NCBI RefSeq assembly: GCF_964019385.1
Contig: NC_088650.1
Coordinates: 23,872,310-23,936,309, forward strand
DNA: 64,000 bases
Origin: Sycon ciliatum
Taxonomy: Eukaryota > Porifera > Calcarea > Leucosolenida > Sycettidae
Reading direction: 5' to 3'
A program made the translations under genes and the position numbers. The notes beneath the pieces were generated by a model, which was not told the DNA's origin, did no database searches, and saw nothing but the letters and a program-made list of their open reading frames with translations. Positions 53,674 through 64,000 of this stretch are shown here, in pieces. The first letter of the stretch is position 1. Each line of letters opens with the position of its first letter.

Positions 53674-56600
53674 TCAGTGCTGGTGGACTTCAGTGGCCCA
53701 TAGCCAATTGGTCTGGCGGAGGTGATGGTAGGCCTTGGTCTTGAATGTCGGCAATTTCTTGAGAGTTGGGCGTTCGGCGAGGATTGGGGCAGGCAGTGTG
53801 TTCCAGCTCTCCAGGACAAAGTATGGGAAGGAGCGGCGGATGAACTCTGGACTGGAGGCTGGCAGAGGAGTTGCGAGTTGGAAAGAGTGGCCACCGAGGG
53901 ACTGGCGTTGCCGGCGCGTCCGGGGTGCAGCGTTAACTCTTGCTGGGGGAGGTACCATGTTGGTAAGCAGAGCTGGACCTGGTATGCATTGCAGCTTATA
54001 CAGGTAGCACAGCCCGTAAACATGCCTTCGGATTGCCAGGCTGGGGAGCAATGAGGGGCCAATAACCTTCATGGCTCGACGCTGGACCAGGTCCAGCTGA
54101 TGGAGGTGACAATGTGCAGCACTTGCCCAGACGAGAGGGGCGTACTCCATTATAGGCCGTACAAATCCTTTGTACACAGTTAGGCGCCCTGCACTGTCCA
54201 GGATCCGAGATGCCTTTCGGAGCAGGCCGAGTCGCTGGTTGGCTCTAACGGCAAGGGAACGGATGTGGGCCCGGAAGGAGAGAGTACTGTCAAATAACAC
54301 TCCTAGCAGCTTGAGCTGAGGGCTCTCAGGCACCTGCATGCCATCAAATGTGAGCTGTGGGACATCCAGGGATGGTCTGTGGCGGTCAAGGAGTATTGCC
54401 TGAGATTTTGATGGCTCGAACTTTATCTTCCATTGGGCACCCCAAGTCTGCAGGCGGTCAATAGATGCTTGGAGGCTATTGCAAGCAGCAGCGATGGTAT
54501 CTGGGTTTCTGATTAGGGCATAGAGTGTTGTATCGTCCGCATAGACAGCTAGACTGGAGCCTGGGGCTAAACACTGTTCTGCATCGTTTACATATAACAG
54601 GAAAAGAGTGGGACCTAGGAGGCTACCCTGGGGCACTCCAGCCTTGATGGGGAACAGTGGGGAGGACTGACCGCCAACAACTACAGTCAGTTTTCGGTCA
54701 TGGAGATACGACCTTAGCCAAGCCAGGAGTTGGCCGTGGATGCCACATTGCTGTGCCTTCGCAAGGACACCTGGGTGGGAAACCTTGTCGAATGCCCCGG
54801 CAATATCAACTGCCAGGGCATGCACAAGACCGCCGCCAGCCAGGGTAGTGGCCCAGGAATGCTGGAGAGCCGTCAGTAGGTCACTTGTGCCCAGTCCACG
54901 TCGGAAGCCAAACTGGGACGAGGAGAAGAGTTGATGGGTTTCCAGGTGGTTCACAAGCTGCCGATTGATGATACCTTCCATGATCTTAGAGATGATCGTC
55001 AGGAGAGATATAGGCCGGTAGTTCTTCATCATGGATTTGGGTCCTTTCTTGTGCACTGGAACGACACGGGCAATTTTCCATGATTGGGGCTGGACTCCAT
55101 TTGCAAAACACAGGCGAAACAATCTAGCCAGCGGATGTGCTAGTTCAGCTGCACACTCCTTGAGTACTCGTCCTGGGATCTCATCTGGACCAGTGGATTT
55201 GGATGTGTTGAGACGCTTCAGGCACTGTTGGACTTCAGAGACGCGGAAGCGGATGCGCTGCAGGCCCGGAGTGGTAGTGCGGGGTGTTGCTGGTAACTCA
55301 GCATTGTCGATGTCATTATTCCCAAGGCTACATTTTTCAGCAAAGAATCTAGCAAGGCACTCGCTCTTGGCTTTCGATGTACTGTGCTCGTGCCCGTCAG
55401 CATCAGTGAGTGTTGGCACGTCTGTAGTCCTACCCAGACCGGCGGCGCGCTTGACATTCCTCCACCAGTCCTTGTCTCTCATGGAACCACGTGTGAGACG
55501 CTCTCGGACTGTCTGCTCTTCAGCTTGTTGTGCACGATGTTGGGTTGTAATAGATTGAGTGACAGTTGTCATGAACGACTGCTTCAGGCATTCGCTGGGC
55601 CCCTGGTGACGCCAGGCCTTCCACGCTTTCTCTTTGGCACGTTGAGCCTCAGTGCATTCTGGTGTCCACCAGCTCGGATCGGACGGCCTTGTTTCCAGCA
55701 TCTTGTGGGGAATAAACTGCAGCATCCCAGACACGATGTGCCTAGTAACAAGGCTGCATGCTTCCTCGCTACATTTCTCCGCGAAGTAGTGACCGAGGCA
55801 GTTTGCTTTCTCAATGTTCGTGGCATGTTCTTTGCCAGCAGGGTCGACAAGAATCGGGATGGAGCTATTTCGGGAGGTTCCGATGGACTGCTTGATGGTT
55901 GACCACCACTGTTTGTCTCGAAGGCTGCCGGTCTGGAGTCGTGCACGGACTATTGCTAGATGGTGATTCTGGGCATCACGTAGGCAATCAGAAGACCGAT
56001 GGACAGCGAGAGTATAGTTAGCTTGACATTGGGGCGAGTCTGGTCGTCTCTTGAGGGACTTCCAGGCACTCTGTTTCGCCTTCACGGCCTTGCTGCAAGC
56101 TGGCGTCCACCAAGCGGGATCAGAGGGCCGAGTACAGAGAAATTGGGATGGGATAAACTGGTTCATTCCATCTAGGATGGCAGAGGTAATATTGGTGAAG
56201 CTGCTGTTTGCATCCTCAGACATGAGGGCATCCCAGTCCACACTCCTAAGGTGGTAGTTTAGTCTGTCCCAGTCAGCGCGGCCAGACTGTTCTGGCCGTC
56301 TTGGGCTCTCGACATAGTTCTGTCTTGAATTCTGCCAAGATGGTGGCGTGGTCAGATCTACCGATTGGGGGGCCGAGCCGGGCCGTCGGGTTGCCCAGGT
56401 CACTCATAATGAGGTCGAGGAGGGCATTTCCACGAGTAGGCTCCGTCACATGCTGCTGGAGGTGATGTAGTGCGCAGAGGTCCTCCAGTTTCTCCCCAGC
56501 TGGAGTTGTTCTACTGCTGCCCAGCCAGGCAGTGTTGTGCGCATTGAAATCGCCAGCGATGATGAGGTGCTGTGCATCCACCCGGGCAACGCCAATGGTC

Positions 56601-56995
56601 TGGTCTAAGTAATCTACCATACTGATATCGTTGTCAGGAAGAGACCCTGGGCGGTAGGCAGCACACAAGACAACTTTGCGGCCAGGTCTTATGCGGATAG
56701 AAAGCCATACAACTTCTTGATCAAGGGTTGGAACAGCTTCCAGCTCTTGGAAAGCTAGGTGGGATTTCACCCACACAGCCACGCCTCCACCCTGTGGTGT
56801 TCGGTCTCGTCTTACTGGAGGGGAGTACCCAGGAAGAGTCACTTCGGCTTGCGTCATCTTATCCAGGGTCAGCTTCGTTTCTGTGACTACAGCAATATCT
56901 GCATCAGATGCCAGAAGGGTGTGCTGAAATTCGCCAAACTTTGAACGGATACCAAAGGCATTCGTAACCAGCAATTTCAACGTCTTACTGGTCAT
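53674..56995 (-). pseudogene. LINE B ORF2: endonuclease and reverse transcriptase, one frameshift
   Basis: The N-terminal APE endonuclease (56995-56273) shows VTETKL, GGGVAVWVKS, AAYRPG, IIAGDFNAHN and GRSDHATI, a complete catalytic set. The frame then shifts near 56280. The second frame (56403-53674) holds a connector and an RT with NYRPISLLTIISKIM, VPQGSLLGP and YADDTTLYA, then the thumb and C-terminal part. The connector is duplicated: residues 75-213 and 222-358 of this frame both contain RPSDP-x-WWTP, a WW helix and FAEKCS. Apart from the frameshift the gene is intact. Confidence 0.85.
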
Positions 56996-57752
56996 TGCTC
57001 AGGAGAGGGTCGGCAGGTGGGAGACTATCATTGTTCTGAGGAGGAGGGTCAGACTTGGTGATGTCATCAGTTTTGGCAGGTGGGCTAGAATTATCATGGC
57101 GTGCTCCACTGCTTTCTTTGAAACGCCATTGCCTGGCATAAAGTGGCCGGGGCCAGAAGTTTGCAGCGGTAATTGTAGAAACTGTTGCAGCGTCAACTGT
57201 CAGTCTCGCTGAGATTTTGCCCGTTGCTGATTCGTGCATACTGCAATCGTGCACATCCGCAGATGTCTTAACCGTAGCTACTCTGTGTTGCACAAACTCC
57301 CTGAGGCGTTCCTCGGTGCATTGGTCGCCTAGGTTGCCAACATACAGCACAGCTTTCTTCGCCCTGGGAGGCTCTGACGACACCATCTTCCAGCTGTCAT
57401 CTGCGATCACCTGGAGCACGCACTGCTTCTTGCTCCGCTTTGAGTTCTGGACTGGTTGGAATCTGTCTTCGTCTACACAGGTTGCATCTTGGTCGCCATC
57501 CCCTTCACACTCGTCACTGCTACGGGAGATGTTGCAGGGGACGCTGCCATCCTCTTCACACTCGTCACCGCTACGGGAAATGTTGCTGGGGACGCTACGG
57601 GACATCGTGGTGTCATGCTTTCGAGTACCTGTACCCGCACTGCCTGCTTTGGTACGCCTACGCGAAGGTTGACCCGCACCCGTACCCTGCTGTGTTTGAA
57701 CTGGCCTTGGGGTAGCTTTTCGCAAGGCAATGGCGGATTCTCGGAGAGACAA
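56985..57752 (-). CDS. LINE B ORF1: RRM-like nucleic-acid-binding protein
   Basis: A 255-aa protein. The N-terminal 100 residues are polar, with a duplicated acidic segment (SNISRSGDECEEDGS, CNISRSSDECEGDGD). Residues about 140-225 look RRM-like (AVLYVGNLGDQCTEERLREF). Its stop overlaps the ORF2 start by 11 bp, TGACCAGTAAG-style, suggesting coupled translation. ORF1 proteins package LINE RNA. LINE C carries a similar domain. Confidence 0.7.
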   Translation of the reverse strand: MSLRESAIALRKATPRPVQTQQGTGAGQPSRRRTKAGSAGTGTRKHDTTMSRSVPSNISRSGDECEEDGSVPCNISRSSDECEGDGDQDATCVDEDRFQPVQNSKRSKKQCVLQVIADDSWKMVSSEPPRAKKAVLYVGNLGDQCTEERLREFVQHRVATVKTSADVHDCSMHESATGKISARLTVDAATVSTITAANFWPRPLYARQWRFKESSGARHDNSSPPAKTDDITKSDPPPQNNDSLPPADPLLSNDQ

Positions 57753-57754
57753 TA

Positions 57755-58163
57755 GAGAGGTTCCGGGGTACGATTTTCCGTGCCAAAATCCGTATGGGCG
57801 CTACGGATTTTTTCCAGGCGTGCTCCATACGATTTTTCGGCACGAGAATCCGTGTGGACTGGCTTTCATACGAACCATGCTTCGTATGGAGATTTTGCGT
57901 CATCGGGTGCAGAAAGATTTTTCGCGTACAAATTTGGTACGAGAAACATCGATTTTTCGCGGGAAGTTTTGATTTCGGTACAAATTTTCAAAATAAAAAG
58001 GCATAGCGCGGGAAGGTGACGTGTTTGCGATCGTAACCTAGGCAATGACGGCAAACACATAAGTTCCGTACCCCGGAACTTTTCACTGCTCGAAAACGAC
58101 GTATAAAAAATCCGTAGAGCCTCCACGGATTTTGGCACGAAAAATCGTACTCCGGAACCTCCC
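57755..58163. mobile_element. TA-flanked MITE (GAGAGGTTCCGG ends)
   Basis: Inverted ends GAGAGGTTCCGGGGTACGAT and GGGAGGTTCCGGAGTACGAT, with TA on both sides. The interior repeats AAATCCGT and its complement. Confidence 0.75.
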
Positions 58164-58168
58164 TAATA

Positions 58169-58527
58169 GAGAGGTTAAGTTACACGTTTTTTGCCCTTTT
58201 TCAAAACGCGGTGCAAATCTCACGTTACGTGTAATTTTTAGAGGTTAAGTTACACGTGCGACGTGACGTGAAATTTTGCCTGGCAGGATTCGGGTTAAGT
58301 TCGCACAAATATCAAATCTTCCAACAAACTTGATAAATCTCGACAAAAATTCCGGAAACTCACACAAATTCGGTCGGGATAACCAAGCGAAACTTCCAAA
58401 ACTCACGTCATGAACTTACGTGCGGGACAGGCAACTCACGTAAAACACGTCAAATTTTACGTGAGTTTTTTCACTTTTGACGTAAAAGTTCACGGACGTA
58501 AGACTTTTACGTGAAACTTAACCTCTC
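58169..58527. mobile_element. TA-flanked MITE (GAGAGGTTAAGT ends)
   Basis: Inverted ends GAGAGGTTAAGTTACACGT and GAGAGGTTAAGTTTCACGT, with TA on both sides. It is separated from the previous MITE by only a few bases, and the two share the GAGAGGTT start. Confidence 0.75.
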
Positions 58528-58922
58528 TACTAACTCTTCGTTCACGTCTTTGAGCTGCCTTGACAGCTCGTCAACCCGTTTGTTTAAGCCTAGTTCACTT
58601 TCGACGGGTCGCGACGGGACGCGACGTAAGGATCGACGGGAAGCGACGGGACGGACTGACGGCGTCCAATGTTGTTGAAATTTTATTTTGTATCGCAGAC
58701 CAAACGGGCAATGGTACCCTATATTATGATGGCGATAAAGTAACGGCCGAGAGCCAAGGATACAACAAGCAAGCCTCCACGAAAGAGAGAAAAACACAGA
58801 AAACACAGGCTGCAAATACTCAAAAAGAAAAAAGAGAAAGGGAAAAAAAGAAAAAGAAAGAAGAAGAAAGCACAGTTGAGTCACAGTTGAGTCACGACTC
58901 CAAGTCCAAGCCTAGATGCTGG

Positions 58923-61900
58923 CTAACCATAAAAATAAACCTTTAAAAGTCTCTTGAATGATCTATGGCAGGCGAGGGACTTGAACTCTTGGGGCAGGGC
59001 GTTCCATAATTTAACAGCAGAAACGAGCGGCCGACAGTCACCAGAGACTCGCCTGGTGGCAGGGACAACATACGCATTTGGATCGTTGATCCGAGTGACG
59101 CCTTCAGTCTGGCGACGTAGGCGCTTGGACAGGAGATTACTAATTCTGCCGGTGTGGATACGAAGCATGAGGAGGCGGAGTTTACAGTGGGCGTTTTGGA
59201 TGATGGGGATGAGGCCTAGACGGGTGTAGATGGGATCTGTGTGGGAGGGGAATGGCTGGTTGGCAACGCAGCGGATACATCGCTTGTCGAGGACCGAAAG
59301 CTGATGCCGTTGGTGCGCAGAGAGAACCGAGAAGAAGGCATTAGATCCATACAACATGTCCGGTAGTATTAACGATCTGTAAAATAGCAGGGCTTGTTGC
59401 TCAGTTAAGCAGGAGCGAATGGCTCGCAGCGCCGTCAGTTTCTGGGAGGTCTTCCGTGTAATAGTTGCAACTTGAGTCTCCCACCGAAGCTGGGTGTCGA
59501 GATGTAGACCTAGATATCGAGCATTTGTGGTCTGAGCTAGGGGATTTCCATTGCATTCTATGTTAAGTAACAAGGGCTGCCTGCGAGACGCATGAAGGGC
59601 TAGAACGTGGGTTTTGGAGGGATTTAGTATTAAGCCTCTTTCTTCCAGAAAGTTGGCCAGGTTGGAGACTTAACGGGAGAGGGTTAAATTCAAGAATTCG
59701 ACGGATTGACTGATGGCGTCTAGCAGGATATCATCAGCAAACAGCTGTGAGTGGGCTGGAGCTGTGATCTGTTCTATTTCCATTGTGTAGATGGAGAACA
59801 AAAGAGGACCCAGCACACTTCCCTGAGGAACACCACACTCACAGGGAGAGAGGGCGGACGACTGGCCATTGCTCAGGACGACTCGCTGACGGCGGTCAGT
59901 TAGGTAGCTCATGAACCAACTGAGAGCCGTTGAGGTAATACCAAGCTGAAATAGATCTGTAACCAAAATTTGGTGTTTGACCTTATCGAAGGCCTTGCTC
60001 ATATCGACAAGTACAAGACCTGTATGGCGCTGCTGATCCGCTGCCTCCAAGTATCTGTCTACAGCCAATGTCAGGGCATCTTCTGTGGAGAGAAGTGGGC
60101 GATATGCGAACTGGTTTGCGGGGAACAAGGGATTTCCGGAGAGGAACTTACAGAGTCTCGTGTGGACTACCCGTTCTAGGACTTTGGAAACTATTGGTAA
60201 TAACGATATTGGTCTATAGTTCTTAGCGACAGCTTTGTCGCCTGACTTGAAGAGGGGACGAACATCCGCAATCTTCAGAGATGCAGGAACAACACCAGAA
60301 GCCAGAGATGCATTGATTAGTATGGTGAGGGACGGTGCAAGGACAGGAGAACAGTGTTTGAGGATTGCAGCTGGAACCTGGTCGCTGCCTGCAGCTTTGC
60401 GCACGTCGATGTTGGAGAGCAGCTTAGCGATCTCTTGCACACTTGCTGGAGCAAATTCTTCGAGGCATTCCTTCTTCGTGGGACCCAATGGGGCTGAGAG
60501 ACGTAGTGGTCTAGTTGGGTCTGACACAACACCGCTGAATTGGTCACTGAGCTGTGAGACACTGACGGCTGGTGGAACTGAGGACTTGTTACGACCGCTG
60601 AGGTAGTTGATGGTCTGCCAGGTTTTTCGTGCGTTGGCCTGACTAGCAGCAAGAAGGTCCCTAAAGTAGATGGCTCGGAGATGTCGTGACATACGCTTGG
60701 CTTCGTCTCGGGCAGAAGTGAAGACATTGCGTAGTGCCGGGTCTGCAGGTGATGCTTTCCACCGTCGATGGGCCACGTCACGTCGCTGGACTAGGTCATG
60801 TAGAGCTGGCGTCTTCCAGGGGAAGGATTTCCGGGTAGGAGCTCTTGGGCGGTGTAGACGGATAGGAGCATGAGTGTTCAAGGCCGCGACAAGTTTCTCC
60901 AGCCACATATCCCACATTTCATCTTCTGTCCGCGCAAAGCAGAAGTTCTCTAGATCGCTATTTAGAAGGTGGTGTGCAAATTGACCCATATCAATTCTTG
61001 CAATGTTACGGCCACGTCGCACGGTCGGTGTGCAGGACGTTGTGAGTCGCAAATCAAGTGCCAGAGCGAAGTGGTCACTGATTGTACAAGGTACTACGAC
61101 ACAAGAGTTCACATGATCGTCTCCGACCAGAGCGAGCGAGATCCAGGGTTGTTTGGCTGCCTTGGGGTCCAATAGGGCTTGAAAGTGCTACGTCACAGCA
61201 TAGCAACAATTTCAAAAATTCGAAAACTGGATCCACTTGGATCCAGTTTTTGTATGGATCCAAGCACATTTCAAGCGGTCTTACCCACAGCATGGTGATG
61301 TAGCCAGTGAAACTGACTGATTTGGCTACTGGGGGCGGAGTTACAACTGGTGGCGAAATAAAAGTCACACCTGCATGCGACATGAGTGGGTTGCTATGCA
61401 CCCACATACTTAGGCAATAGCAAAGTCACACCTCAGTGGATCCAAAAATAGAAATCTGATGTCAACTTACTACTCCCTGGCCGTTTTGACGTCATCACTT
61501 TCAAGCCTATTCTGGTAGGACTGTCCACTTGGTTCTTGATGTCGAAAGAATTACACAGGTGCAGCAAGCTGTTTAGCTGGGGGCTGTCGCGGGAGCTTAC
61601 ATCGACATTGAAGTCTCCAACAAGGACCAGAGGTGATGTGGGAAGTGTGGAGATGACAGTGTCTAGTGCATTCGTCAAGTCTTGCCAGAATTGCACAGGA
61701 GTGCCTGGAGGACGGTACACACCACCAAGGAGAACCTTGGAACGCTGCCCACTGACCTCTAACATGAGCATTTCCACCTGGGTGTCAGCCTTCACAATTC
61801 GGGCTCGGAGATGATCTCTTACATATGCTGCTAAGCCTCCACCATGAGTTGGCCTGTCGCGTCTGACCAGGGTGTAATTCTGTATGCGTAGGATGTCATC

Positions 61901-62149
61901 GGAAACGGAGGTTGTTAAGAAAGTCTCTGCCAGCATCATTATATCAACCTTATGGGAAAGAATATAATCTTCAATGTCATGCTTTTTATTGAGAAGATGG
62001 CAAACATTTAGGAATCCTATTTTGAGGTTACTTTTAATTAATTCATGCTGTAGGGGATTTACAGTGGGGCAACTATTTCGTGGCTGAAAGATAGGTGCAT
62101 GAGGGTTCAAGGGTTGAAAGGGGGCTGCGTGAGGATTTAAACAGAACAT
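58923..62149 (-). pseudogene. LINE C ORF2: endonuclease and reverse transcriptase, interrupted
   Basis: The APE endonuclease (62149-61433) has LAETFLTT, GGGLAAYV, GGVYRPPGTP and LVGDFNVD. About 260 bp of foreign sequence (61173-61432) then breaks the frame. The RT (61172-59670) has NYRPISLLPIVSKVLE, QFAYRPLLSTEDAL, VPQGSVLGP and FADD. A TAA at 59670-59672 precedes the thumb and C-terminal part, which continues to 58923. It belongs to a clade different from LINEs A and B (FADD box, LSTEDAL). Confidence 0.85.
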
Positions 62150-63096
62150 TTAGTGCTCCTCTGCAGCTCGACCAGTTGCTACACTGTCAGCCTTGAAGCG
62201 CCATTCTCGAACTCTGACGTTTGAAGGCCAGAATTCCGGTTCCAGAACAGTAGCTTTGTGTTGTATTGGCAGAATTACGTGAGCAAAGGCCAACCCGAAG
62301 TACTTTGTCTCAGACACGGAGCACTTGATGACAGGTATATTTCGGCGTTCACACCATTTGGCGATCGATTCTGATGTGCACCCACTATTGACATTGCCTA
62401 CATACAAAGCGCAACATTTTGTGCGGGATCCTCCCTGTAGTTGATCAGAGCGCTTGGGCCGGTTTTCATAGTACGACGTGACCTGAGTGCCTGGGTGACT
62501 TGTTTGGGGTCGTGTAGTACTGGCCTGCTGGCTGGGGCCTCCCCATGTGTTATCCCGTGCTCGCACCTGTGACGACTGTGCACGTGCCGCCGCGCTGTAC
62601 AACCTGACGCTGTCAGCAGGCGGTTGTACACCGGTACACGTACGGGTTGAGGTTCAGGTGTGCTAGTTTGTACAGGGTCAAGATCAGAGTTCCTTTCTTT
62701 GAGAGCCGCCAATTCTCCTCGAAGGGACGACACCTCCAACTGCAAGGCAGAAATTAGGGCTACCTTGGCGGCCAATTCTTTAACATTTTTTGCAATATCG
62801 GCCAATGCCTGCTGAACAACATCGCGCACCTTGTCAGACTGACCTGCTGAGTTTGTCGACGAACCAATACCGTTGTCGCGAAGAAGCTTGACTATCTGGG
62901 TACGGGAAAGTCCCGAGTGTTCCAGTCTGTGACTCTTGGCGAGATGCCGGATCTCCTGATTGTCCATCACAGCAAGGTCTACATCTGCTGGTGCGGTGGG
63001 TGACTCCTCAGACGACATTGTCACATCAAGGGGCCTGTTATGCCTACCTCCAGACCGGCCTAGTGCCGGTTGGGCTTGAAAATTTGCAGAGCTCAA
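62150..63096 (-). pseudogene. LINE C ORF1: SAP-like, coiled-coil and RRM-like protein, frameshifted
   Basis: The first frame (63096-62398) has a SAP-like helix pair (IRHLAKSHRLEHSGLSRTQ), then a coiled coil (about 62830-62690). The second frame (62602-62150) has the RRM-like segment CALYVGNVNSGCTSESIAKW. The switch lies near 62600-62500. The stop codon abuts the ORF2 start. Confidence 0.65.
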
Positions 63097-64000
63097 AAAG
63101 TCACAACTGCCCCGTACTCTGCATTCAAAACAAATGTGAACACCAGGAACGGGAACGCAACCGTACTACCGTACAGATCGGGAAGCGACGGGAAGAGTTG
63201 GATCGATCCAACTTTTCATACCGTAGACGGGCGTAGAGTCGTAGACGGGGACGCAAGCGTACAAAACGGCTGCAAGAGTGTGAACAGGAGACGGCGTCGT
63301 GCGCCGACTACTCCCGATTCGTACTTGGAAATTTTTATCATTTCGAACACTGCACTTCCCATGATAACTCACAGAATGGCTAGCACGACTTGAGTTGAAT
63401 TTTAGCAACATAAGATCTCATCTCACTTATTGTATTTAGGGATAGTTCAGGAGCGTGACAGACGAACTATTCTATCATTTCCTGGGGCTATTATTTGAAT
63501 GCCACAACTTTCAGAGCTAATTTTTTGGTCTTCATGAAAAACTGGTATTGTGAACTTGATTCCGTTTCATTCAAGGAGAAAAGAAGTCCCGAAAAACGAG
63601 AAATTAGGTCCAAAAGTCGCCCCGTCACGGACCGTGCCTTATGACTCGCGCCGTTCGACGTTGAACGTCGCAACGACTGCTGCATGTCGTGTCGTACGAA
63701 TCGTACAGGATTTTACAGCTCACCCCAGCCCTCCCGACAAGCCAGTAACGTCCCGTACCGTCGACGTTGCGTCGAATGTGAACTAGGCTTTAGGCGCGTC
63801 TCCCGATCAGCCGATTCCGAGACAAGTGCGGCCAACGTTTTCAGGATTTCTACAACAGATAACTCAATGCCCGGCAACGACGCCATCAGCCTCAGCTCTT
63901 CATCACTCAGGGCAGTCGCGCGAGTGTTTGTTCTCGTGGTGGCCCCAGGCATGGCGGAGGTCACCAATTTCTACGAGCACTACTAGAAAAACATTGCTCA
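63097..64000. other. Right arm of the split MITE and unassigned sequence
   Basis: Up to 63789 this is the right part of the TTA-flanked element. Beyond it no gene is recognised. Confidence 0.4.

Larger units (their letters stand above)
53310..57752 (-). mobile_element. APE-type LINE B, nearly full length
   Basis: Minus strand: ORF1 (57752-56985), ORF2 (56995-53674), a 3' untranslated part with a GA microsatellite, and a 24-nt poly(A) (53333-53310). The 5' end lies near or beyond 57752, next to a MITE. Confidence 0.8.
58587..63789. mobile_element. PIF/Harbinger-like inverted-repeat element split by LINE C
   Basis: The end AGCCTAGTTCACTTTCGACG at 58587 pairs with the complement at 63789. TTA flanks both (58584-58586 and 63790-63792). 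Removing LINE C (about 58920-63100) leaves a MITE of under 1 kb with repeated CGACGG words. Confidence 0.7.

Overview
The window is metazoan nuclear DNA. It holds spliced exons of extracellular domains (sushi/CCP and LDL-receptor class A) with phase-1 introns, spliceosomal introns, TATA boxes and AATAAA signals, and many eukaryotic transposons (Polinton, Penelope-like, Ty3-like, APE- and RLE-type LINEs, hAT, PIF/Harbinger-like, mariner-like and Mutator-like). The host is probably an aquatic invertebrate, but I cannot name the species. No bacterial features were seen.

The centrepiece is a complete Polinton/Maverick at 4369-21719 (17,351 bp). It has terminal inverted repeats of about 248 bp and a perfect 6-bp target duplication (CATGAC) on both sides. 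It sits in an intron of a host gene, between an LDLa exon (4181-4330) and a sushi exon (23632-23808). Ten plus-strand genes run from the left end: a TFIIB-like zinc-ribbon protein, an unknown protein, a collagen-like fibre with a lectin-like tip, a candidate penton, a two-helix membrane protein, the major capsid protein, a basic multi-cleavage precursor, the packaging ATPase, an unknown 353-aa protein, and an adenain-like protease fused to a DDE integrase with a chromodomain. A protein-primed family B DNA polymerase lies convergently on the minus strand. It is split by six introns whose removal leaves one frame of 1,170 codons. Every gene appears open, so the copy looks young and possibly functional. 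At the right end a very short transcription unit carries 34 nt that are exactly antisense to the polymerase mRNA.

The flanks are largely transposon debris. Two broken Penelope-like copies face each other at 406-2613 and 37162-39417. From 21.7 to 31.5 kb there are host exons, two copies of one hAT-type element, a foldback element, a decayed tyrosine recombinase and a hammerhead-ribozyme core. From 32.3 to 36.2 kb lies a decayed minus-strand Ty3-like element whose primer-binding site extends into a 62-nt copy of tRNA-Lys. From 39.5 to 49.5 kb the sequence is mostly gene-free, with short inverted-repeat elements and a Mutator-like transposase relic. From 49.5 to 63.8 kb several LINEs are found; the last has split a TTA-flanked inverted-repeat element.

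All identifications come from reading motifs and repeats by eye. No database search was run.
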